DNA of 64,000 bases from assembly GCF_017652985.1 (NCBI RefSeq), contig NZ_JAGGDJ010000003.1, positions 1-64,000 of the forward strand. Direction: 5' to 3'. The translations under genes were made by a program, and so were the position numbers. Below the pieces are notes generated by a model. It made no database searches, was not told the DNA's origin, and saw only the letters and a list, made by a program, of their open reading frames with translations. The stretch is from Paenibacillus artemisiicola. GTDB lineage: Bacteria; Bacillota; Bacilli; Paenibacillales; Paenibacillaceae. Shown piece after piece: positions 52,819 through 61,793 of the stretch (position 1 is its first letter; every line of letters starts with the position of its first letter).

Positions 52819-52847
52819 TATAATTTCCTTAGATGTAATCGTTTTCA
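52819..52847 (+). promoter_or_regulatory. Promoter -10 and perfect cre site before response regulator
   Basis: TATAAT at 52819-52824 is followed by TGTAATCGTTTTCA at 52834-52847, which matches the CcpA consensus at all 14 positions. The cre covers the transcription start and early leader. The -35 is weak. Confidence 0.7.
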
Positions 52848-52949
52848 AATGAGGGGACGACAATGCGGAATACCGCGTCGTTCGCCGCGGCATGGTTCCC
52901 TCGCGCGGCAGGCGTCCGGCCGCTACTACCTAATCGGGAGTGAAATCGC

Positions 52950-54527
52950 ATGATTAAGCTTCTGCTCGTCGAAGACGAGACCGCTACTCGGCAAGGCCTG
53001 ATGAAACATATCAAGTGGCATGAGCTGGGCATCGGGGTCGTCGAAGAGGCCAAGGACGGCATTGAAGGGCTCGAAGCGGCGAGCCGCCTGCGGCCCGATA
53101 TCGTCGTATCGGATATCCGCATGCCCGGCATGAACGGCATCGACTTTACCGCCTCGGTCCGCGAACGGTTTCCCGCCTGCAAAATCATTTATTTGAGCGG
53201 GCATTCCGACAAGGAATACCTGAAAGCCGCCATTCGCATCAACGCGGTCAGTTACGTGGAGAAACCGATCAATCTCGACGAGCTGCAGGAGGTGATCGCC
53301 AAGGCCGTGCAGCTGTGCCTGGAGCATCTGAAAGCCGACCATCTGAACCTGGCATTGTCCGAGAGCCTGCCGTTCATCAGGCAGACGATCGTTAGCGGGC
53401 TCATTCGCGGCCCGATCGACGACGACGAACTGAAACGCAGCCTGCAGCTTGCCGGCGTCACCTTTGCCCCCGGCAGCTCCTATACGGTTTCCATCCTCGT
53501 CCCCGCCCATGAGGACGGCGAACCGAACGCGATCGACCTGCGCGGCCTCAACCGGATCGTCGACTATCTGCATCGGGCTTCGAACGGCTTCACGCACCTG
53601 GCGGCCATCCAGGATTCCGCCCGCATCGTCGTGATCTCCGCCCATCGGCCGGAACGCCGGAACGAGCTGGCGGCGGTCTACCCGCTGCTTGCGGAGCATC
53701 TGAGCCAGTACCCGCCTTCCCCCAAGGTGTCCTGGATCGTCGGCATGACTTCTCCCGGTTGGGCGGGAATCCGCGCTTCCTACGAGACGGCGGCCGGGTT
53801 TCTGAGCCGGCTGTTCTACTACGGCTTCGGCACGATGGTCGATGCCATGGAGAAGCCGACCGCCGCGTACCCGATCACGCTCGAACTCCTTCATGCGTAC
53901 GAGAAGCTGCTGCAGGAGCTGAACAAAGAGGCGATCCTGTCGTTTGCGGAGCAGCTGTATCAGGCCATGCGAACCAAGACCGGCACGCCGGCCGACGATG
54001 TCAGAAGCCTGTTCTACCGCATGCTGCGCCTGCTCGCGGAGCAAGGCGAGAAGCGTGGCCTGCTCCTGAGCCCGTCCGGCGCCGGGCAGGAGGAATACGA
54101 CTGGGCGGTCATGTCCAAGATCGGCACGTTCAAGCAGCTGAAGGACTACTTTCTGCGCAGGGCGGCCGTTCTCCTCGACCGCATCGCGAATCTGGAATCC
54201 AACTGCAGAGCCGTGCTGGACGTGAAGAAGTATATCCGGGGCAACTACAGCGACAAGGAAATTACCGTGCATATGCTGGCCGATCACGTCCACCTGACGC
54301 CGACCTATCTGTCGTCGCTGTTTCGGAAAGAGACGGGCAAGACGATCAGCGAATATATCGCGGAGGTCCGCATCGCGCGTTCCGCGGACTTGCTGATGGA
54401 GCCGCAATCCAAGCTGTACGAGGTCGCGGATCTGTCGGGCTACAACGACGCCAATTATTTCGCGAAGGCCTTCAAGAAAATCACCGGCATGACGCCTACG
54501 CAATTCAGGAGAAAACATAAGCCGTGA
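52950..54527 (+). CDS. YesN-type response regulator with AraC DNA-binding domain
   Basis: 525 residues. The receiver domain has acidic residues in LLLVEDETATRQ, phospho-acceptor Asp55 in DIVVSDIRMPGMNG and Lys in YVEKPINLDEL. A middle domain of about 250 residues links to the C-terminal AraC pair (VHMLADHVHLTPTYLSSLFRKETG, LYEVADLSGYNDANYFAKAFKKITGMTPTQFRRK). It overlaps the kinase gene by 4 bases. It is convergent with the nucleoside hydrolase-transporter operon, its likely target (inference). Confidence 0.92.
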   Translation: MIKLLLVEDETATRQGLMKHIKWHELGIGVVEEAKDGIEGLEAASRLRPDIVVSDIRMPGMNGIDFTASVRERFPACKIIYLSGHSDKEYLKAAIRINAVSYVEKPINLDELQEVIAKAVQLCLEHLKADHLNLALSESLPFIRQTIVSGLIRGPIDDDELKRSLQLAGVTFAPGSSYTVSILVPAHEDGEPNAIDLRGLNRIVDYLHRASNGFTHLAAIQDSARIVVISAHRPERRNELAAVYPLLAEHLSQYPPSPKVSWIVGMTSPGWAGIRASYETAAGFLSRLFYYGFGTMVDAMEKPTAAYPITLELLHAYEKLLQELNKEAILSFAEQLYQAMRTKTGTPADDVRSLFYRMLRLLAEQGEKRGLLLSPSGAGQEEYDWAVMSKIGTFKQLKDYFLRRAAVLLDRIANLESNCRAVLDVKKYIRGNYSDKEITVHMLADHVHLTPTYLSSLFRKETGKTISEYIAEVRIARSADLLMEPQSKLYEVADLSGYNDANYFAKAFKKITGMTPTQFRRKHKP

Positions 54528-56332
54528 GAAACCCGCTGCGGACGATAACCGGCTTGTTCACGAACCTGCATATTCGGGGCAAGCTCCTGATCTCCTATTT
54601 CATCCTCATCTTCCTGCCGCTTGCGCTGATGACTTCGTTCTCGTACAAGAACGTATCCCGCGATTACGAGAAGCAGATCCTTCACTCCGCCGATCTGTCG
54701 TTCGACCAGGCCTACACGTTCCTGAGCTATAAGGTGAACACGCTGATCAAAGCCTCCGACGTCATCTACTTCAACGCCGACGTGCAGACGATGCTGACCC
54801 GGGACAAGCAGGCGTTCGGAGACGATTACGTCCAGCAGAATATCGACAGACAGAAGCTGGAATCATTCTTGAACAGCTTTCAGAATGCGGAAGACGTCTA
54901 CCGGGCCAGTCTGTACGTGCCGGGGTGGCTGATGTACGCGGGACAGAACTTCAACTTCTTCGACATGGACGCCTTCTCCCAAACCGGGAGCTACCGGGCG
55001 CTGCTGGCTTCCAAGGATAAGGTCAGCTGGCTGCCGGAACATGCGATCACCAACAACAACAGCAATCTCGACCCGGTACCGGTCATCTCGCTGCTCCGCA
55101 AGATCCGCAACAGCGAGCAGACGACGGAAATCATCGGCATTATCGAACTGAACATTCTCAAGGAATTGATCGAAGATATCCTGCGGAAAGCGAATATCGC
55201 GAATGACGGCGCCGTCTATCTTCAAAACGCGAACGGCGCGATCGTAAGCTGCTCCAACATGGACAATTTCCGGCGGATCAACCCGGATCCGGCGCTGATT
55301 CAAGACGCGCAAACCGACGGCCCGGCATGGAGAAACGCCGCCATCGGCGGCAGCGATTACGTCATCAAGACCAGAGCGGTCGAGAATACGGATTGGACGA
55401 TGGTGACGGCGATTCCAATGACCGATATCCTGACGCAAAGCATCCGAATCCGGGACCTTATGCTCGTCTTGATGCTCGTCTGCGGCCTGATCTCCTACGG
55501 ATTGGCCTACTTGATTGCCGGCGCGACGGTCAAGCGCATCCTGCTGCTCAAGAAAAAAATGCGCTTGGTGCAAGAAGGCGTGCTGAACGTGGAAGCGCAG
55601 TCCGCGAGTCGGGACGAGATCGGCGAGCTCACCGACAGCTTCAACCACATGGTCAAACGCATCCGGCTGCTCGTCGAAGAGCAGTACCAGAACGGCAAGG
55701 AAATCAAGAATCTCGAGCTCAAAGCGCTCCAGGCGCAGATCAACCCGCATTTTCTGTACAACACGCTCGAGATGATCAACTGGAAAGCCATCGACAACGG
55801 CGTGCCCGACATCGCGGTCATCTCGCAATCGCTCGCCAAGTTCTATAAGCTCAGCCTGAACAAGGGCAGGGACATCGTCAGCATCGAAGACGAAATCAAT
55901 CATATTCGCGCCTATGTGCAAATTCAGAATTTGCGGTTCGACAATAAAATCAAGCTGGACGTTCAGATCGACCCCGCCTTGTACGGCCGCGATATCCTGA
56001 AGCTGATCCTCCAGCCCCTCGTTGAAAATGCCATCATCCACGGCATCCTCGAGGCCAGGGACGGCAAGGAAGGCACCATTGCGATTACCGGCTATCCCGA
56101 GATGGGCGAGATCGTCTTGACGGTCGCGGACGACGGCGTGGGCATGCCTTCGGAACAGGCCGAGCGCCTGCTTGCGAACGGGAACGCCGGCGAGGAAGTC
56201 CAAGGCTACGGCGTCCGCAACGTCGACCACCGGATCAAGCTCTGCTACGGCCAGGAATACGGGCTTGCCTACCGCTCGTCGCCGGGCAACGGCACGTCCG
56301 TCGAGATCCGGATCCCGGATCGCTTCCGGTAA
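54524..56332 (+). CDS. YesM-type sensor histidine kinase
   Basis: 602 residues starting at a GTG inside the response-regulator stop (GTGA overlap). TM1 is LLISYFILIFLPLALMTSFSY, an extracytoplasmic sensor covers about 45-300, and TM2 is LMLVLMLVCGLISYGLAYLIAG. A HAMP domain follows, then the His_kinase domain with His409 in LQAQINPHFLYNTLEMINW, and the HATPase domain (PLVENAIIHG, DDGVGMP, GYGVRNVDHRIKLCYG). It ends in a terminator shared with the convergent binding-protein gene. Confidence 0.93.
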   Translation: MRNPLRTITGLFTNLHIRGKLLISYFILIFLPLALMTSFSYKNVSRDYEKQILHSADLSFDQAYTFLSYKVNTLIKASDVIYFNADVQTMLTRDKQAFGDDYVQQNIDRQKLESFLNSFQNAEDVYRASLYVPGWLMYAGQNFNFFDMDAFSQTGSYRALLASKDKVSWLPEHAITNNNSNLDPVPVISLLRKIRNSEQTTEIIGIIELNILKELIEDILRKANIANDGAVYLQNANGAIVSCSNMDNFRRINPDPALIQDAQTDGPAWRNAAIGGSDYVIKTRAVENTDWTMVTAIPMTDILTQSIRIRDLMLVLMLVCGLISYGLAYLIAGATVKRILLLKKKMRLVQEGVLNVEAQSASRDEIGELTDSFNHMVKRIRLLVEEQYQNGKEIKNLELKALQAQINPHFLYNTLEMINWKAIDNGVPDIAVISQSLAKFYKLSLNKGRDIVSIEDEINHIRAYVQIQNLRFDNKIKLDVQIDPALYGRDILKLILQPLVENAIIHGILEARDGKEGTIAITGYPEMGEIVLTVADDGVGMPSEQAERLLANGNAGEEVQGYGVRNVDHRIKLCYGQEYGLAYRSSPGNGTSVEIRIPDRFR

Positions 56333-56341
56333 ACAAAAGGC

Positions 56342-56366
56342 TCAGGAGGGATGTCATCCCTCCTGA
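56342..56366. terminator. Bidirectional terminator
   Basis: Perfect 12-bp arms TCAGGAGGGATG / CATCCCTCCTGA around a single central base, between the convergent kinase and binding-protein genes. Confidence 0.85.
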
Positions 56367-56389
56367 ACCTTCCGATCGGTTGAACGGAT

Positions 56390-57973
56390 TTACTTGTTGG
56401 CCGCCAGGAACGCGTCCAGCTGCTTCTGCATTTCGGCCATGATCTTCTCCGAGCCCGCGGCTTTGACTTTGGATTGGAGCGTCTTCAGTCCTTCTTCCGG
56501 ATTCTTCACGTACCCGTAGTTGAGCGGGAACGAATACTGCTGCACGATATTGGTGACGGCGGCCATCTCGTTCTTGACCGGCTCGAAGTCCGGCGTGAAG
56601 AGCGCGTACGGGTTCTCTCTCGCCCGGTCCGCCAGCTTCTGACGCACTTCGGCGTTGGTCGGCGGCGTACCGACGACATCATAGCGGAGCTCCGGCGCCT
56701 TAAAGCCCCACGAGCAATAGCCATCCGGCGCGAAGCCGTCCAGATCCAGCGGTTTCAGCTTATTGTCGGCCGTAATTTCATAATGCTTGCCCTCGATGCC
56801 GTACGTCAGGAGATTGTTGTAGCTGCGATCCGTGCGCAGCAATTCAAGGAGCATCAGCGCGCGTTCCGGATTTTTGGACGAAGCCGGTACCGCCATGCCG
56901 TCCTGCATCGCTTGCGTTTTATACGTGTACTTGCTGTTCAGATAGAATTGGACGTCCCAATCCGGATGCTCCATGTATACGCCGCTCCAGGAATCTTGAT
57001 TGTGCAGTTTGGACGCGGCCTTCCCTTCCGTTAACATTTTATCGTCTTTGTTGGAGAGAATCGATTTCGACCAGTAGCCCTTGTCTCCCCACTCTTTCAT
57101 TTTCTTGAAGTAATCCAGGATGCCGTCCGTCTCGTACAAGTTAAAGATCTTCGGATTGGCATCGTCCATGTTGATATAGAACGGGGAAAACTGGCTCGAC
57201 AGGATCCCGTAATAGCCTTGCGCATTCGCATAATACGACTCCAGACCGCCGGATGAGCTGATATCGCCGCTTGGATCGAGCTGCGGATCGTTCTTCACGA
57301 CCGCATCCATGAATTTCCCGTAATCATCGATGCTGTCGATGGATGTCAGTCCGTATTTCTTCATTAAATCGCCTCGGACGATATAGCCCATATCGCCATA
57401 CTGATAGAACTCCGAAGGCATCGCAAAGAGATGGCCGTCCACTTCCGTCTGCTTGTAGAAATCCGGAGTGATCTGGGCAAGACTCTTCGGCGCGTATTTC
57501 TTCGCCAGGTCTTTAATATCCATGAACGCGCCCTTCCGGGCATTCTGATAGAAGTTCGTCCACGTCGAAGCGTAAATCAAGTCGATCGGTTCGCCGGAAG
57601 CCAGAAGCAGCGGATATTGCGTGCCGTAATCGGCCCAGCCGACCCAGTTCACTTTCAAGGTCGCGTTCAAGTCCTTCTCCAGCTTCTTGTTCACTTCGGC
57701 CAGCACCATGTCGTAATCCCGGGCGGGCGAGCCGATCAGGTACATGGTCAGGTCGACGTGCTTGGACAGGTCGATATCCGGCTTCGCCGCGCCATTGTCG
57801 GCACCGGCAGCGGCGTTATCCGTCGTGCCGCCCGCATTGCCGCTCGTGCCCGAATTGCCGCCGCTGCCCGAATCGGCGTTTGAATTTCCGGAGTTATTGC
57901 CGCAGCCGGTTAACGCAATCGCCATTGTGAGCGTGATTGCCAGAAGCAGCGTTAATACGTTTGATCTTCTCAT
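56390..57973 (-). CDS. Extracellular solute-binding lipoprotein (LipO type)
   Basis: 527 residues. The signal (RRSNVLTLLLAITLTMAIA) ends in lipobox LTGC, then a long Asn/Gly/Ser linker. The mature domain has LTMYLIGSPARDYDMVLAEV, LLLASGEPIDLIYASTWTNF and RALMLLELLRTDRSYNNLLTYGIEGKHYE, typical of LplA/LipO binding proteins. I chose the ATG at 57973 because AAGGGGG is 6 bases upstream; the ATG at 57979 abuts that site. It is the last gene of the operon with two permeases and a nucleoside hydrolase. Confidence 0.92.
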   Translation of the reverse strand: MRRSNVLTLLLAITLTMAIALTGCGNNSGNSNADSGSGGNSGTSGNAGGTTDNAAAGADNGAAKPDIDLSKHVDLTMYLIGSPARDYDMVLAEVNKKLEKDLNATLKVNWVGWADYGTQYPLLLASGEPIDLIYASTWTNFYQNARKGAFMDIKDLAKKYAPKSLAQITPDFYKQTEVDGHLFAMPSEFYQYGDMGYIVRGDLMKKYGLTSIDSIDDYGKFMDAVVKNDPQLDPSGDISSSGGLESYYANAQGYYGILSSQFSPFYINMDDANPKIFNLYETDGILDYFKKMKEWGDKGYWSKSILSNKDDKMLTEGKAASKLHNQDSWSGVYMEHPDWDVQFYLNSKYTYKTQAMQDGMAVPASSKNPERALMLLELLRTDRSYNNLLTYGIEGKHYEITADNKLKPLDLDGFAPDGYCSWGFKAPELRYDVVGTPPTNAEVRQKLADRARENPYALFTPDFEPVKNEMAAVTNIVQQYSFPLNYGYVKNPEEGLKTLQSKVKAAGSEKIMAEMQKQLDAFLAANK

Positions 57974-58023
57974 ACGCATCCCCCTTGAAATAGTCGTTAT
58001 GCGATAAACCGGATCATCCGGCA

Positions 58024-58944
58024 TTATCCTTTGATTGCGCCGACCGTAAGGCCTTTGACGAAATACTTCTGCACGGACGGATAGACGAGAATGATCGGCC
58101 CCGTCGCGATCACCGCCATGGCGAGCTTGAGCGACAAGGTCGGAACGGAAATGGCGGCCACGCTGGCCATCTTGGAGATCCGCGAGATGGCCTCGGCGGA
58201 TTGCAGCGTCGAGAACAGCAAATATTGCAGCGGGTACTTGTTCACGTCGGTAATGTAGAGCATCGCGTTGTACCAGTCATTCCAGTAATCCAGGGCATAG
58301 AACAGGCCGATGGTGGCGAGCCCCGGCTTCGTAAGCGGCAGGATGAGCTTCATGAAGATCGTGAAGTCTCCCGCTCCGTCGATCTTGGCCGATTCGCTGA
58401 TCGAATCGGGAATCGAACTGATGAAGGTCCGCATCACGATGAGGTAGAACACGTTGATCAGCAGCGGGAGGATCAAGGAGAGCATGTCGTTTTTCAATTG
58501 CAGGTACTTCACGAAGAAGATATAAGTCGACAGAATGCCGCCGTTGAACAACGTCGTGAAGTAGAAGAAGAACGCCAGCTTGTTCCGGTACTTGAAATCC
58601 TTGCGGTTCATCACGTAAGCCGTCATCGAAGTCAGGAATAGCCCGATGACCGTCCCGACCGCCGTAATGAAAATGGATACGCCGTAGGCCCGTATGATCG
58701 CTTGCGGGAACTTGAACAACACGCGATACGCTTCGAGCGAGAAATCGCTCGGTATGATGCCGTAGCCGTGCAGCGCGATCGCGCTCTCGTCCGTGAACGA
58801 GCCGGAGATGAGAATTTCGAACGGCAGCAGGCAGAGGATCGCCGCCACGCTCACCACCGTGTAGCTGATCACGTTGAATAGGAAATTCGCGCCTGCCGTC
58901 TTTGGAATCCTTCCCGTCCGGTCGATAGCAAGATTGTTCTCCAT
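58024..58944 (-). CDS. Carbohydrate ABC transporter permease (LplC type)
   Basis: A 306-residue membrane subunit. TM1 is FLFNVISYTVVSVAAILCLLPFEILIS, then YGIIPSDFSLEAYRVLFKFP. The EAA loop is ISESAKIDGAGDFTIFMKLILPLTKPG and the tail KYFVKGLTVGAIKG is diagnostic. AAAGGAG lies 4 bases before the ATG at 58944. It is separated from the upstream permease by 117 bases holding a duplicated 41-bp unit. Confidence 0.93.
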   Translation of the reverse strand: MENNLAIDRTGRIPKTAGANFLFNVISYTVVSVAAILCLLPFEILISGSFTDESAIALHGYGIIPSDFSLEAYRVLFKFPQAIIRAYGVSIFITAVGTVIGLFLTSMTAYVMNRKDFKYRNKLAFFFYFTTLFNGGILSTYIFFVKYLQLKNDMLSLILPLLINVFYLIVMRTFISSIPDSISESAKIDGAGDFTIFMKLILPLTKPGLATIGLFYALDYWNDWYNAMLYITDVNKYPLQYLLFSTLQSAEAISRISKMASVAAISVPTLSLKLAMAVIATGPIILVYPSVQKYFVKGLTVGAIKG

Positions 58945-58982
58945 AAATCTCCTTTCCTGGCGAAAACGTAATCGGCTTACCC

Positions 58983-59064
58983 CCTGGTCGCGAACTTTGT
59001 TCGCTGCTCGGGCATGCATCCTGCCTGGTCGCGAACTTTGTTCGCTGCTCGGGCATGCATCCTA
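58983..59064. repeat. Tandem duplication of a 41-bp unit between permease genes
   Basis: Copies 58983-59023 and 59024-59064 differ only in the last base. Each contains GCGAACTTTGTTCGC, a 6-bp stem with a 3-base loop, and the palindrome GCATGC. The second copy includes the stop of the LplB-type gene. Confidence 0.95.
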
Positions 59065-59982
59065 GAACAGCGCGTTGTCCGGTCTGGTCCTCCGAATGAC
59101 GCCATTCACCACCATAATGATGACGAAGCAGAGCACGGATTGATAGAACGTCGCCGCGGCCGGCATCGCGATGTCGCCGCTCGTCAGCAGCGATCGGAAG
59201 ACGAACGTATCGATGACATCGGTGGAATCGAACAGCTGGCCGTTGTTGCCGATGATCTGGTAGAACATCTGGAAGTCGCCGCGCAAGATCCGGCCGATAT
59301 TGAGCAGGAACATGATGAAGATCGTCGGGCTGATCGACGGAATCGTAATATAAAAGATTTTCTGGAACACGTTCGCGCCGTCGATCTCGGCGGCCTCGAA
59401 GCATTCCGCGTCGATGCTGAGAATCGAAGCGATATAAATGACCGACGTATAGCCGACCCACTTCCAGGAGTTGAAGAAACAGATGATGAAGATCCATACC
59501 GTCGGCGTGCTGTACAGGTTGACGGGGTCCATGTGCAGCGATTTCAGCACCGAGTTCAGCGTCCCGGTCTCGTAGTTGAAAATGTTGTACACGAAGACGC
59601 CGACGATCGTCCATGAGATGAAGAAAGGGAGGAAAATAATCGATTGCGAGACCTTCTTGAAATATTTCCCTCGCATCTCGTTAATGAAAATGGCGATCAT
59701 GATGGCAAACAGCTGCGAGGTCACCAGATTGAGCACATTGTACAGAATCGTATTGCGCGTGACCCGCAGCCCGGTTCCCGAATTAAAGAAGTATTTGAAG
59801 TTTTCGAACCCGTTCCAATGACTGCCGAACACGCCGAGATCGAAGCGGTAGTCCTTGAACGCCAGGATGATCCCCGCCATCGGGATGTAAGAGATTAAGA
59901 GGACCAGCAGCACGGCGGGCAGCGCCATGAGAAATAAGGTTCGATTCTTACGAAGTTCATAGAGAATGCCGTGCTTGTTCAA
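59062..59982 (-). CDS. Carbohydrate ABC transporter permease (LplB type)
   Basis: A 306-residue membrane subunit. TM1 is TLFLMALPAVLLVLLISYIPMAGIILAF, then KDYRFDLGVFGSHWNGFENFKYFF. The EAA loop is CFEAAEIDGANVFQKIFYITIPSISPT and the tail RRTRPDNALF is typical. It starts with TTG, overlapping the nucleoside hydrolase stop by 3 bases (TTGA), so translation is coupled. Its stop lies inside the 41-bp duplication. Confidence 0.92.
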   Translation of the reverse strand: MNKHGILYELRKNRTLFLMALPAVLLVLLISYIPMAGIILAFKDYRFDLGVFGSHWNGFENFKYFFNSGTGLRVTRNTILYNVLNLVTSQLFAIMIAIFINEMRGKYFKKVSQSIIFLPFFISWTIVGVFVYNIFNYETGTLNSVLKSLHMDPVNLYSTPTVWIFIICFFNSWKWVGYTSVIYIASILSIDAECFEAAEIDGANVFQKIFYITIPSISPTIFIMFLLNIGRILRGDFQMFYQIIGNNGQLFDSTDVIDTFVFRSLLTSGDIAMPAAATFYQSVLCFVIIMVVNGVIRRTRPDNALF

Positions 59983-60929
59983 CCGCTATCCCTTCCTTCG
60001 TCCGCGAGTCGTTGCGCCATGGCGTCATGGCTTCGGTGGCACACCCTGTCCATATACAGCTTGAGGAACGCTTCCGCCTCGACGCGCTTCGCGGCCCGGA
60101 TGACGGACCGGTCGGCGCCGCCGCGCCAGTAGAGGGCGCTGCGGTTATACGTCTGCCCGCGCGTAAATTCGCCCTGCGTCTCCACGACGATGTCGTCCTG
60201 TTGGAATTCGAGCAAGCGATCGTCGAATACGGCGCAGACGGCCAGCGGATCGTGCAGCATCGGATGGTGGTCCGTCACTTTCCGCCACCTGGCGAGCAGC
60301 TCCGGGAGATACGCGGCCGATCGTTTCGGGCTGGTCGTCAGCCGGTCCGCGTCTTCCGCGGTCAGCACGCATTGCACCGTCACGTCCAGGCCGACCGCCC
60401 TGATCGGGATGCCGGATTCGAACACGACTCTCGCGGCCTCCGGGTCGCACCGGATGTTCCATTCGCTTAGATGGCTGTAGTAGCAGCCGCCCATCATGAC
60501 GATTTCCTTCACCTTGCTTCGAAGCGCCGGCTCTTTAAGAATGGCGATCGCGATATTCGTCAGCGGGCCGATCGGCACCAGCGTAATCCCGCCGTCCGAC
60601 TTCAGGATCGTATCGATCATGAAGTCGATGCCGTTCGTGCCGAACCCCGCCGCGTCCCCGTCGCGTTCTTTGGCGTATTGGTTCGGGATCTCGTTCACGT
60701 CAACCTTGTTCAGCATCGGACTGCCGATGCCGGCGTAGACGGGAATGTCCGCGCGTCCGGCATGTTCCAGCAGCCGAACCGCAAGTTTCGCCCTCGCTGT
60801 CACGTTTTTGAACACCGTCGTAATGCCGAGCACGTCCAGCTCGGGCGACTCCAGCGCAAAGGCGATCGCCAGCGCGTCGTCGATATCGTCGCCGATATCC
60901 GTATCGATGATGATCTTCGTCCGCTCCAT
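59979..60929 (-). CDS. Nucleoside hydrolase (IunH family)
   Basis: 316 residues. The calcium-binding Asp cluster is at the N-terminus in IIIDTDIGDDIDDALAIAFA. Other family blocks are TLVPIGPLTNIAIAI, EIVMMGGCYYSHLSEWNIRCDPEAARVVF (Asn and Asp ligands), VGLDVT and MLHDPLAVCAVFDD. It hydrolyses N-ribosidic bonds of nucleosides; the base preference cannot be read. GGAGG is 6 bases before the ATG. It is the first gene of an operon with a complete LplB/LplC-type importer, so the imported compound is probably a nucleoside or a ribosylated glycoside (inference). Confidence 0.92.
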   Translation of the reverse strand: MERTKIIIDTDIGDDIDDALAIAFALESPELDVLGITTVFKNVTARAKLAVRLLEHAGRADIPVYAGIGSPMLNKVDVNEIPNQYAKERDGDAAGFGTNGIDFMIDTILKSDGGITLVPIGPLTNIAIAILKEPALRSKVKEIVMMGGCYYSHLSEWNIRCDPEAARVVFESGIPIRAVGLDVTVQCVLTAEDADRLTTSPKRSAAYLPELLARWRKVTDHHPMLHDPLAVCAVFDDRLLEFQQDDIVVETQGEFTRGQTYNRSALYWRGGADRSVIRAAKRVEAEAFLKLYMDRVCHRSHDAMAQRLADEGRDSG

Positions 60930-61244
60930 CTTCAGCCTCCATAGCTACGGATTTACATTCGCGTACCGTCGCCGCGCCTGTGGCGCGCAACGATTTTGAA
61001 AAGGCTTACATATCTATTCTAGAGTGAAACGGAGCCGGTTTATATATACAAAAGTACGATTTCGGGTAAAAATATACGATGTTGCGCGTTAATAGAGCTG
61101 TCGTCATCTTGGAGTTCTCTCGGCGTTCTCTCGGAGCTATTCTGGAGTCGTCCCGGAGCAAACCAAAAAGCCAGTCCGATCCAGGAATCGATCGGACTGG
61201 CTTTGTACGGCATGGAGGATCGCACGAAATGCGTGCATGAAGGA
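60930..61244. other. Intergenic region upstream of the nucleoside hydrolase gene
   Basis: 315 bases without a gene. It has an AT-rich block (61010-61085) that should carry the operon promoter, although no clean -35/-10 pair stands out, and the terminator at 61165-61206. Confidence 0.6.
61165..61206 (-). terminator. Terminator on the minus strand
   Basis: AAAGCCAGTCCGAT and its perfect complement (14 bp) with a 10-base loop, followed by TTTGG on the minus strand. It implies a minus-strand transcript from the small frames upstream. Confidence 0.85.
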
Positions 61245-61445
61245 TCAAGGCAAAGTCGGCGGCGCCTCCGTGCATTTGGGGCTGCCGTTTATCGGATGAA
61301 GCGCGCCTTCCTTTTCGATCCCCTCAAATGAACGCGCCTGGATGCTATAGGCCTGCTCCGTCTCAAGCGCCTTGCTTTTCCATTCGCCGAATCTAGCCGA
61401 GTCAAGCCCGAGCTGTTCGACAATGGCCGCGATATCCAACTTCAT
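61245..61445 (-). CDS. Small hypothetical protein, 66 residues
   Basis: Not recognised. MKLDIAAIVEQLGLDSARF begins a short helical protein with no signal or membrane segment; it ends in a Pro/Thr-rich tail. GGGAG lies about 10 bases before the ATG, and a good terminator follows 40 bases after the stop, which supports expression. It is in the same frame as the upstream secreted fragment (61575-61793), separated only by one TAG, so it could also be the tail of a broken longer gene. Confidence 0.4.
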   Translation of the reverse strand: MKLDIAAIVEQLGLDSARFGEWKSKALETEQAYSIQARSFEGIEKEGALHPINGSPKCTEAPPTLP

Positions 61446-61574
61446 TCGTTTCCCACTCCCATTACGGTTCTCTTTACCATCAAACCATACCATTGCTGAA
61501 CGATAAGCCGTCAGCCTGTAGCCATCCTCTGTAAGCCGGCTCCGCATCCCATAGTAGCGCCACCGCTTCGGCAA

Positions 61575-61793
61575 CTACGCGGTCACGGGGCTTTCCTTGT
61601 ACAGTTCTAAAGCGAGCGCTTTCATAAAATGCGTATCATTTCCAAAGGCCGGGTCCAGCATCGGCAAGCCGTTGCCGGTCAGCCGCGGCGCATCGGCCCC
61701 CGCAGCCGCCGCCGGCGAAACCGCGGCGCTTCCCGTTGTCCCCGCGAGCAGCACGGCCGCAAGCAGCATGCCCCTTGTCCATTCCCTTGTCAT
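61575..61793 (-). pseudogene. Possible secreted protein interrupted by TAG
   Basis: Begins with a plausible signal peptide (MTREWTRGMLLAAVLLAGTT, then an Ala-rich cleavage region) preceded by AGGAAAGG. After about 72 codons (ending KALALELYKESPVTA) a TAG stops it. The same frame then stays open for another 109 codons to the stop at 61245. It may be a genuine short secreted peptide, or the front of a gene broken by a point mutation. No family is recognised. Confidence 0.35.

Noticed and set aside
58983..59064. Insertion-sequence remnant or attachment site
   Set aside because: Only a tandem 41-bp duplication is seen, with no transposase or integrase, no target duplication and no tRNA.
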